39,514 nucleotides of DNA. It comes from Shewanella sp. KT0246 (GTDB lineage Bacteria; Pseudomonadota; Gammaproteobacteria; Enterobacterales; Shewanellaceae). The first letter of the stretch is position 1; each line of letters opens with the position of its first letter. Below, in pieces: positions 33,054-39,514 of the stretch. Under the pieces are notes generated by a model. That model was not told the DNA's origin, did not search any database, and saw only the letters and a program-made list of their open reading frames with translations. Both the position numbers and the translations under genes were made by a program. The stretch is from the NCBI RefSeq assembly GCF_019654955.1, contig NZ_BPEV01000040.1, positions 1-39,514 on the forward strand. The letters run 5' to 3'.

Positions 33054-34447
33054 AGAGTATTCGCAGTAAACTTTTAATATGGCTAGTACCAAGCTTTGTG
33101 ATTATTGCCATATTAGCGGGTTCATTATTGTATTTTTCTGAACAGCGCAGATTAAATGCCAGCCTTAATAATGAGCTAAATGAATTTTCTCGGATCATGA
33201 AGTTAACGTTGATGAGACCAACACCTCGTTTCGGCGCTGTAGGAATAGAACAAGGCTTTGCTTCAAGCACCAAATTAAAACTCAACGATGTGGAAAGTGG
33301 TTACTATCTGCAAACTTGGGGCCTCAGCGGTCAAACTCTGAGTAAATCAATTAGCTTAGGTAGTGAACAACTTCATCTCTCCGAAGAGCTAGTTGCAACG
33401 AACAATGTTGATGGGATTCAGTTCAATAGCCAATTAAGCTCCGGTGCTGATATCCGTGTTCACTCATTTACGCTAAAAGGTGGACCAAGACGACCTGCTA
33501 TCAATGTTTCTGTGGCGATTAACCGAGAAGATATTAATCAGAGATTATCTGCGTTTGCTTTTCAATTATTGTTAGGCGGGCTGTTTTTCTGCAGTTTATT
33601 ATCAGCGATTCTTATTGTTGTAATTAAAAGAGCATTAATTCCTATTCATGACTTGTCAGAGCAAGTGGCTAATGTCGAAGCGGGGTCATTACACAATCGA
33701 TTAGTTGAAGTTGATGTGCCTGCTGAAATTACGCCGCTGGTGGCAAGATTAAATCAATTACTTGCTAGGTTAGAGCAAAGTTTTGCAAGAGAACGTCAGT
33801 TTAATAACGACTTAGCCCATGAGTTACGCACACCACTAGCGGCGATGCGCACCACAAGTGAAGTAGCGCTAAAGTGGCCTGAGCAATCCTCAACAGAAGA
33901 TTTCCATTATATTGCTGAATCTTCAGCGCAATTGCAACAGACCATCGATGGTTTACTTTCATTAGCCAGAGTTGAAAACTCACGTGCTGAAGTTTTGTTA
34001 GAACAAGTGAACTTAGCGAGCCTTGTTGGAGAATGTATCTCGTTACACACTAACCAAATTAACCAACGCAACATGACAATTAATCAGCTTATTGATGATG
34101 GTTATTGTGTCCAGAGCGATCCTCGGCTTTTAAGGATGATTATTTCGAACTTAATCAGTAATGCGGTGGAATATGCCCCAGAGAATAGTGAAATCACAAT
34201 CGACAGTGAAAGTAGATATTCCGTTATACGAGTCGTGAATGATGCACCTAATCTCAACCGAGATGATTTGAATACTATGTTTGATAGATTGTGGCGTAAA
34301 GATCTGTCTCGAACAGGAACTAAGCATGTAGGGTTAGGGCTTTCAATAGCACAAAGTGCAACACAAGCATTGTCACTTGAACTCATTGCTGAACTACATG
34401 GACAACAGTTATATATGAATCTCAAATATCCTATAGAAGCTAAGTAA
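33050..34447 (+). CDS. Sensor histidine kinase, OmpR-system partner
   Basis: This 465-residue membrane kinase has a first transmembrane segment at about 9-27 (LLIWLVPSFVIIAILAGSLL), a periplasmic sensor of about 140 residues, a second segment at about 170-193, HAMP (about 194-245), HisKA with His257 in FNNDLAHELRTPLAAM, and HATPase with NLISNAVEYAPENS and HVGLGLSIAQ. The domain order is that of QseC/PmrB-type kinases. The periplasmic part is not recognisable by eye, so the signal is unknown. It is translationally coupled to the regulator. The 168-bp gap after it holds the promoter of the peroxidase lipoprotein. Confidence 0.93.
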   Translation: MKSIRSKLLIWLVPSFVIIAILAGSLLYFSEQRRLNASLNNELNEFSRIMKLTLMRPTPRFGAVGIEQGFASSTKLKLNDVESGYYLQTWGLSGQTLSKSISLGSEQLHLSEELVATNNVDGIQFNSQLSSGADIRVHSFTLKGGPRRPAINVSVAINREDINQRLSAFAFQLLLGGLFFCSLLSAILIVVIKRALIPIHDLSEQVANVEAGSLHNRLVEVDVPAEITPLVARLNQLLARLEQSFARERQFNNDLAHELRTPLAAMRTTSEVALKWPEQSSTEDFHYIAESSAQLQQTIDGLLSLARVENSRAEVLLEQVNLASLVGECISLHTNQINQRNMTINQLIDDGYCVQSDPRLLRMIISNLISNAVEYAPENSEITIDSESRYSVIRVVNDAPNLNRDDLNTMFDRLWRKDLSRTGTKHVGLGLSIAQSATQALSLELIAELHGQQLYMNLKYPIEAK

Positions 34448-34548
34448 ACAGAATATTGTTATAAAGTTATTAGTAAAATTTAACTTAACCTTCAGTTATT
34501 TAATGATAAACATCTCTTTGCGTTATAAACCTTAAATCAATTTTATTT

Positions 34549-34582
34549 GCTCATCTTCCGCTCATCTTTGTCAGTTTATGAT
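34549..34582 (+). promoter_or_regulatory. Tandem operator and -10 of the peroxidase lipoprotein promoter
   Basis: GCTCATCTT occurs twice at exactly 11-bp pitch (34549-34557 and 34560-34568). TATGAT (34577-34582) begins 17 bp after the start of the second copy. The -35 position reads TCTTCC and lies within the operator, as in promoters activated by OmpR-type regulators. Confidence 0.7.
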
Positions 34583-34615
34583 ACAAAAAAGTTAACAACA
34601 TATTGGAGCGGTATT

Positions 34616-37600
34616 GTGATAACCAAACTAAAAATTAAAAGCACACTTCGTATTCTCTGTTCTTTGATATTCATTTTTTTCTTAGCAAGCTGTGGTGGTA
34701 GCGATGACTCCAATTCCAGTAGTGATGAAACTGAAATAGGAGGCGACCCTGGTGAAGGAAATACGGGTGATGAAGATTCGGGGGAAGACGGTTCAGGTGG
34801 AGAAGATAATGAAGATGGTGGTGGCGATGGTGGCGATGGTGGTGAAGGTGGGAATGACGGTGGTTCTGGTGAGGCGCCAGTGCAAAATTTCAATCTTGGC
34901 ATGGCTGCGCTCAATGACACCGGGATTGGTTTTGGGTCGGACTATGACAGAAACGGCACTGATTGCAGTGTGAGTATTACGGCAAGTGATAATGTAACGA
35001 ATTTAGCGCAAGACTGCAGTCAAGGACGAAGTGCTGTTACTGATTCAGGGCAAAATGGTGCTAATGGGTTTGATTTCACTCGTATAAATGCAGATGGCTC
35101 TGAATATACTGGCAGTGGCAACTATACATCTTCCCCTTGGGCCTGCGTTCGAGATAATCGTACAGGATTAATGTGGGAAGTTAAAACTCGAGACGGTGGT
35201 ATTCGTGATGCGAGCAATACTTATCGCTGGGGCGGGTTAACTGCACGAGAAAGGGAAGGGATTGAACGAAAAGGTGATTACTATGATGACTGGAATGGGT
35301 TAATCATCACAACCAATGAAGAAAACCTTTGTGGTTACAGTGACTGGCGAGTACCGAGTAACAGCCATTTAATGTCAATTGCGCACTTTGGTGCCTCAAG
35401 TCGTGCGACAAAAATAGATACCGATTACTTTCCGAATACTGTAAGTGAATTCTATTGGAGTGCGTTACCCTACAGTGGCGAACATGGTGAGTTCTATGCT
35501 TGGGCTTTTCAATATGTATTTGGGAATAATAAAAATATTCAACGTTATCAATCTGCTGCAATACGTTTAGTTAGAGTGATTGATCCCGTTTCAACTGAAG
35601 CCAATATACAAGAAACGCCAGATGAGCGTTATGTGGTACATGATGATGGCACCGTAACAGATTCGGCTACAGGATTAATGTGGGCTCAATGTGTTGCCGG
35701 TCTTGATGGGCTGCAGTGTGATAACGGAACTGCTGATGCGATGGATTGGGGGGATGCGTTAGCGTTTGCGCAGAATCATGATTTGGCTGGCTACAGTGAT
35801 TGGCGTTTACCGAACAATAAAGAGTTATTTTCGCTGGTTGATTTCACAACCGTTTCACCTGCGATTAATTTAAATGTATTTCCCGCCACAACCCAAGAAT
35901 ACACTTGGAGCTCATCACCTATGATTGAGTTTTCACAGGACTCTTGGTTTATTAATTTCAAAACAGGGTTAAATTGGTTTAAGGGCCGCAGCGATGCAAT
36001 GTTAGTGAGAGTCGTACGTTCTGGCATTGACGATTTACAGCTTGCAGAAGTTGATGTTCAAGAAGGAGAGGCCATCATAAGTGATGATGGTTTAGGTACG
36101 GTATCTGGCAGCATGGAACCTGTTGATATTCACGCTCAAGTGCTAATTAATGAACAAGGCTTAACGGGCGACCCAACTGTAGGCCGCGATTTACCTAACA
36201 TCAATGATGCCAAAGCCCAATTAGGTAAAGCATTATTTTACTCTAAACGCTTAAGTGGCGAATACGATACTGCATGTGCATCTTGTCACCACCCGGTGCT
36301 TGGTGGTGGTGATAATCTATCTTGGCCAGTGGGATATGATGCGGTAGATGTTTTTCATGATTTTAACCCTAACTTGCTTGGATCAGGCCGTTATTTTAAT
36401 GGCAGTGATGCAGGTGAGCTAGAAGGCTATCCTGTTATTGGTCGTAATGCGCCAACCATATTTAATCTGGGGTTGTTAGATAGGGGCTTATTTTGGGACT
36501 CCAGAATAGAAAGTGTTAATAATACGCCAGGAGCTCGCGGCACTGATGGCGGTATTATTACCCCAGATTCAACTAGTTCTACCACTGCTGATAACAACAT
36601 TCCTTCGGGGGCATCGCTTGCCAATGCTCAGTCGCGTTTTCCAACCATTACTCACAATGAAATGCGCGGTGATGAGCCTTTAGGCACAAGCAATCAAGCG
36701 TATCGCGATATGCTCGCTGAACGTTTTGAAGGAGATGCTGAATGGGAGGCATTATTTATTGATGCCTATGGCAATAACACTATTACGTTTGATTTAATTG
36801 CCGAAGCACTAGCCGCTTTTGAGGAGTCGATGATTTTTGCTGATAATCCATGGAAAGAATACCTCGCAGCTTTGCGTGGTGAATCTAATAAAGACATTGA
36901 TACATTGAGTTTTAATCAAAAAGTCGGAGCGGTGTTATTTATGACCGCGGGTGATGAAGGCGGCGCAGCCTGTAGCCAGTGTCATTCAGGTGACAACTTT
37001 ACCGATGGTGAATTTCATGCCATTGGTTTAGGCCAGGTTGGCCCAGGTAATGGTGATGACAACCAGTTTGTCACTGGTAGTGATTTTGGGCGTCAGAATG
37101 TGACGGGTGATATAGGAGATGCATATCATTTTCGCACTTCGCCTTTGCTTAACATTGCCGTGACAGGGCCTTATATGCACAACGGCGCATTATCGACATT
37201 AACTCAAGTGATGGATGTGTATGGCAATCCTGGCGGTGCGATGAATAACTTACTCGGCATCAGTACAATTCTTAATGCTAATGCTTCATTCAATGAAATA
37301 GGTAATGCTGAGTACTGTGAGCTAACTTCGGTAGTGGATATCATGAGTAAATATGGTGAAAGTTGTGAGCAGGTTTATAACAACATGAATCCTTATGCGT
37401 TCGACAATACCCGCTTTTTATTTAGGCAGAGTTTTGATGAAACAACATCTAATTCGCCTGCGCCAGAAATCGATATTAACATCGATCAATCTAATACCGT
37501 TGTTGAGTTCATGGATGCGCTAACTGATCCTTGTGTGACCGATAGAACGTGCATACAACCATGGATTTATGATGCTAGTAATTGGCAGCTACACCCTGAC

Positions 37601-37660
37601 TACAACAGCAACCCAAGTTGGATCCTCATTGGTGAAGATAAAAATGGTGAACAGCTATAG
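34616..37660 (+). CDS. Lipoprotein fusing two DUF1566 domains to a di-haem cytochrome c peroxidase/MauG-like domain
   Basis: The 1014-residue product starts at GTG 34616 (GGAG 7 nt upstream; the longer frame to 34547 runs through the promoter). A lipoprotein signal ends in LASC with Cys26; Gly at +2 predicts outer-membrane sorting. An Asp/Glu/Gly-rich linker follows (about 27-90). Two DUF1566 (Lcl_C) domains come next, at about 172-321 and 335-468, each with TGLMW, GYSDWR(V/L)P and (I/M)LVRV-type motifs. A peroxidase-like domain (about 528-985) has haem sites C554ASCH and C786SQCH, GKALFYSKRLS before the first, and TSPLLNIAVTGPYMHNG near the end. I infer a surface-exposed redox lipoprotein reducing peroxide or modifying a substrate. 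The fusion is unfamiliar to me. Confidence 0.88.
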   Translation: MITKLKIKSTLRILCSLIFIFFLASCGGSDDSNSSSDETEIGGDPGEGNTGDEDSGEDGSGGEDNEDGGGDGGDGGEGGNDGGSGEAPVQNFNLGMAALNDTGIGFGSDYDRNGTDCSVSITASDNVTNLAQDCSQGRSAVTDSGQNGANGFDFTRINADGSEYTGSGNYTSSPWACVRDNRTGLMWEVKTRDGGIRDASNTYRWGGLTAREREGIERKGDYYDDWNGLIITTNEENLCGYSDWRVPSNSHLMSIAHFGASSRATKIDTDYFPNTVSEFYWSALPYSGEHGEFYAWAFQYVFGNNKNIQRYQSAAIRLVRVIDPVSTEANIQETPDERYVVHDDGTVTDSATGLMWAQCVAGLDGLQCDNGTADAMDWGDALAFAQNHDLAGYSDWRLPNNKELFSLVDFTTVSPAINLNVFPATTQEYTWSSSPMIEFSQDSWFINFKTGLNWFKGRSDAMLVRVVRSGIDDLQLAEVDVQEGEAIISDDGLGTVSGSMEPVDIHAQVLINEQGLTGDPTVGRDLPNINDAKAQLGKALFYSKRLSGEYDTACASCHHPVLGGGDNLSWPVGYDAVDVFHDFNPNLLGSGRYFNGSDAGELEGYPVIGRNAPTIFNLGLLDRGLFWDSRIESVNNTPGARGTDGGIITPDSTSSTTADNNIPSGASLANAQSRFPTITHNEMRGDEPLGTSNQAYRDMLAERFEGDAEWEALFIDAYGNNTITFDLIAEALAAFEESMIFADNPWKEYLAALRGESNKDIDTLSFNQKVGAVLFMTAGDEGGAACSQCHSGDNFTDGEFHAIGLGQVGPGNGDDNQFVTGSDFGRQNVTGDIGDAYHFRTSPLLNIAVTGPYMHNGALSTLTQVMDVYGNPGGAMNNLLGISTILNANASFNEIGNAEYCELTSVVDIMSKYGESCEQVYNNMNPYAFDNTRFLFRQSFDETTSNSPAPEIDINIDQSNTVVEFMDALTDPCVTDRTCIQPWIYDASNWQLHPDYNSNPSWILIGEDKNGEQL
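34814..34843 (+). repeat. Tandem GATGGTGGY repeats encoding the acidic linker
   Basis: GATGGTGGT, GGC, GATGGTGGC and GATGGTGGT encode DGG(G)DGGDGG. Units are multiples of three, so slippage would change linker length without breaking the frame. Confidence 0.6.
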
Positions 37661-37761
37661 TTAGTTAGCAGCTTTAATTAACTGCTGCTGGTAGGCCAAT
37701 TGGGGCTAGCTCTGTTTAGCAAACACCAAGCAATTGACGTTGAGTTGATTGAGTCTACGTG

Positions 37762-37792
37762 AAAAGCAACGGCACTCAGCCGTTGCTTTTTT
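37762..37792 (+). terminator. Terminator after the peroxidase lipoprotein
   Basis: AAAAGCAACGGC (37762-37773) pairs perfectly with GCCGTTGCTTTT (37779-37790) around ACTCA, ending in a T-run about 100 bp after the stop. Confidence 0.93.
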
Positions 37793-37878
37793 ATTTCGTC
37801 ACTTGATTTTATAGCGTCAAATTGCGATATAAATAATGGCCGCACAGTGAATTATCACTTTTAGGCTTTGAATTAACC

Positions 37879-37906
37879 TTGAGTTAGAGTTTGCCTACAA
37901 TAAATT
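37879..37906 (+). promoter_or_regulatory. Candidate promoter of the TetR gene
   Basis: TTGAGT (37879-37884) and TAAATT (37901-37906) are 16 bp apart, about 50 bp before the TetR start. The match is moderate only. Confidence 0.35.
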
Positions 37907-37956
37907 GTATGATGCGATGAGTTATTCGCACTTATTGATTTTGAATGGAATAGTCA

Positions 37957-38610
37957 ATGTCAGCACCTGATTTACGTCCGAAACAAAAACGCAGTCAAGA
38001 AACCCATGATAAGTTTCTAGTGTCATTACAAAACGCCCTTAAAGTTAAATATTTTGAGCACATCAGCATTAAAGAGTTAGCTGAAGGTGCTGGGGTGTCT
38101 GTAGGTACTTTTTACCGTCGTTTTGAAAACAAAGAAGCGTTATTGCCGCTGCTTTACGATGCGTTTGGGAAGGAACTAGGACAATGGATTGATCAAATGG
38201 AGTCCGCAGAATGTCATACGCTTGAGCAGCAAGTGACTTTGTTGTGTCGTTCAACCAACGATTTTCTTGATGCTAGAAAAAGCGTTTTTAGGACTATTCA
38301 TTTAAATGCACGGCTTCATTCAGATACTATGTTTGCTAACCCCACTCTAGATAGAAATGAAGCCTATAGCCGTTTATCAAATTTGTTATTAAAGTTTTCT
38401 CCCGACAACAATGATTCGGTTCAAGTTGACCTTAAAAAGCAGCAAGCTGCCGACATGGCGATATATATGTTGATTAACAGTTTACTTGATAAGATTCTAT
38501 ACCCTAGTTTAACGCCTGCAATAGCATGCTCAATGGATCAAGAAACCTTCGTAACAGAACTCCCCCAAATGCTGCTTAACTACTTACTGCCGAGTTTTGC
38601 GAACCAGTAA
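37957..38610 (+). CDS. TetR/AcrR-family transcriptional regulator
   Basis: This 217-residue regulator has an N-terminal TetR helix-turn-helix (about residues 15-62): ISIKELAEGAGVSVGTFYRRFENKEALL is the typical recognition region. The C-terminal ligand and dimerisation domain is all-helical and without recognisable ligand features. It stands alone between two terminators. Its targets are not evident from the sequence: neither flanking gene is a typical TetR-controlled efflux pump or enzyme. Confidence 0.9.
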   Translation: MSAPDLRPKQKRSQETHDKFLVSLQNALKVKYFEHISIKELAEGAGVSVGTFYRRFENKEALLPLLYDAFGKELGQWIDQMESAECHTLEQQVTLLCRSTNDFLDARKSVFRTIHLNARLHSDTMFANPTLDRNEAYSRLSNLLLKFSPDNNDSVQVDLKKQQAADMAIYMLINSLLDKILYPSLTPAIACSMDQETFVTELPQMLLNYLLPSFANQ

Positions 38611-38779
38611 TGTACAGTGCTTTATTGGTTTGAACGATGGCTAAATAGAGTCGTTTAAATGTGAGTTCTTTATTGCTGAGTAGCTTGAGGTTTATCACAA
38701 ATTGAGTAGAACCTAAGTCACATGGTTACATTTTGATTATGTGATGCCATTAGGCCTATGCATGTTGACGTAAATTTCG

Positions 38780-38785
38780 TATAAT
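38780..38785 (+). promoter_or_regulatory. -10 element of ndk
   Basis: A consensus TATAAT lies about 43 bp before the ndk start. The hexamer at the 17-bp spacing is poor (TATGCA), and TTGACG (38765-38770) is only 9 bp away, too close to serve as a -35. Confidence 0.5.
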
Positions 38786-38827
38786 CCGCGCGAATTTAAA
38801 AACCCTATATCAAGAAGGAAGCTTTTC

Positions 38828-39259
38828 ATGGCTATCGAACGTACTTTTTCTATCATTAAGCCTGATGCTGTTGCAAAAAACCACATTGGCGCTATCTACA
38901 ACCGTTTTGAAACTGCTGGCCTGAAAATCATCGCTTCTAAAATGGTTCACCTAAGTAAAGAACAAGCTGAAGGCTTCTACGCTGAGCACAGCGAACGTCC
39001 TTTCTTTGGTGCTTTAGTTGCATTCATGACTTCTGGTCCTATCATGGTTCAAACGCTTGAAGGCGAAAACGCTGTTCTAGCTCACCGTGAAATCTTAGGT
39101 GCTACTAACCCAGCTGAAGCAGCTGAAGGTACAATCCGTGCAGATTTTGCTGAAAGCATCGACGAAAATGCTGCTCATGGTTCTGATTCTGTAGCATCTG
39201 CAGAACGTGAAGTTGCATACTTCTTCAGTGCTGAAGAGTTATGTGCTCGCACTCGTTAA
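38828..39259 (+). CDS. ndk: Nucleoside diphosphate kinase
   Basis: This 143-residue enzyme balances nucleoside triphosphate pools by transferring phosphate through the active-site His117 (NAAHGSDS, the standard Ndk signature). RTFSIIKPDAV near the N-terminus and RPFFGALVAFMTSGP are typical. AAGGAAG about 6 nt before the ATG is a strong ribosome-binding site, fitting a highly expressed gene. It lies downstream of the isc locus, but here four genes (two-component pair, peroxidase lipoprotein, TetR) lie between fdx and ndk. Confidence 0.97.
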   Translation: MAIERTFSIIKPDAVAKNHIGAIYNRFETAGLKIIASKMVHLSKEQAEGFYAEHSERPFFGALVAFMTSGPIMVQTLEGENAVLAHREILGATNPAEAAEGTIRADFAESIDENAAHGSDSVASAEREVAYFFSAEELCARTR

Positions 39260-39283
39260 TTCTTAATTCTTACTGAATTACGC

Positions 39284-39312
39284 AAAAAAGGAGCCTAATG
39301 GCTCCTTTTTTT
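39284..39312 (+). terminator. Terminator after ndk
   Basis: AAAAAAGGAGCC pairs with GGCTCCTTTTTT around a TAAT tetraloop, 24 bp after the stop. The remaining 200 bp to the window edge show no gene. Confidence 0.95.
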
Positions 39313-39514
39313 GTGCCTAAAATTGCTGATAGCTCTTCTTGCTTCTATTCCAACCCCTGCTCGGAACTTATAGCCGTTTTATCGATTGATTTTTCTTTGT
39401 GTTTCCAATCGAAACCGAGACTTTCTTATTTTCATATATGTGAATAAGTATTCCTTTTTTATTTGCTAAAAATTCAATTGTTGCAATTACCTTCTAATCA
39501 GATTGAGTTATTAC

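Noticed and set aside
34576..34920. Minus-strand frame rich in Pro and Ser, opposite the lipoprotein start
   Set aside because: It is the mirror of the Asp/Gly-rich linker codons, lacks a ribosome-binding site and overlaps a better-supported gene.
39382..39422. TCGATTG/CAATCGA inverted repeat near the right edge
   Set aside because: A 7-bp stem with a 27-nt loop and no neighbouring gene in view; compatible with chance.
1..39514. Prophage, insertion sequence, CRISPR array or integrative element
   Set aside because: No transposase, integrase, phage structural gene, regular spacer array or tRNA-associated attachment repeat was found on either strand.

Overview
The window looks like a chromosomal segment of a marine gammaproteobacterium, most likely Shewanella or a close relative. 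The evidence is the full set of gammaproteobacterial housekeeping genes, each close to its Escherichia coli counterpart as I remember it, Shewanella/Vibrio-type conserved proteins (DUF3010, VF530, YibL) and moderately AT-rich DNA. This is family-level recognition only; no search was run. I see no tRNA, rRNA, CRISPR array, prophage or insertion sequence.

Layout. 1-5613: the 3' part of a TSUP permease, then the sbcD-sbcC nuclease pair and a strong terminator. 5992-10494: a MepM-like M23 peptidase, then four minus-strand genes (HNH nuclease, YgjP-like metalloprotease, DUF3010 protein, DEAD-box helicase). 10630-16845: a patatin-like lipase, the anaerobic ribonucleotide reductase nrdD-nrdG under an apparent FNR plus NrdR promoter, yibL, ribA and an outer-membrane barrel protein. 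16943-21578 (minus): a VF530 protein, then a pyruvate-sensing type module consisting of a CstA-family transporter and the BtsS/BtsR two-component pair, with a perfect BtsR-like direct repeat in front of the transporter. 21871-23562 (minus): an orphan ParA ATPase, a PilZ protein and PsiE. 23767-32042: suhB (minus) divergent from trmJ, then cysE and the Isc iron-sulfur operon iscR-iscS-iscU-iscA-hscB-hscA-fdx, with two abutting IscR boxes upstream and no iscX after fdx. 32373-37660: an OmpR-type two-component system followed by a 1014-residue lipoprotein that fuses two DUF1566 (Lcl_C) domains to a di-haem cytochrome c peroxidase/MauG-like domain. 37957-39259: a TetR regulator and ndk.

The most interesting part is 32266-37660. 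The promoters of the response regulator and of the peroxidase lipoprotein share one architecture: two 9-bp direct repeats at 11-bp pitch, the second lying exactly 17 bp upstream of a TATGAT -10 element, with no recognisable -35. The 11-bp pitch is typical of OmpR-family tandem sites. I infer one regulon in which the two-component system activates itself and a surface-anchored, lectin-like/haem peroxidase fusion.

Several start codons were moved from the longest possible frame using ribosome-binding sites, upstream terminators or regulatory sites, and family length: mepM, the DEAD helicase (TTG), nrdD, psiE, suhB, iscR, iscS, iscA and the peroxidase lipoprotein (GTG).
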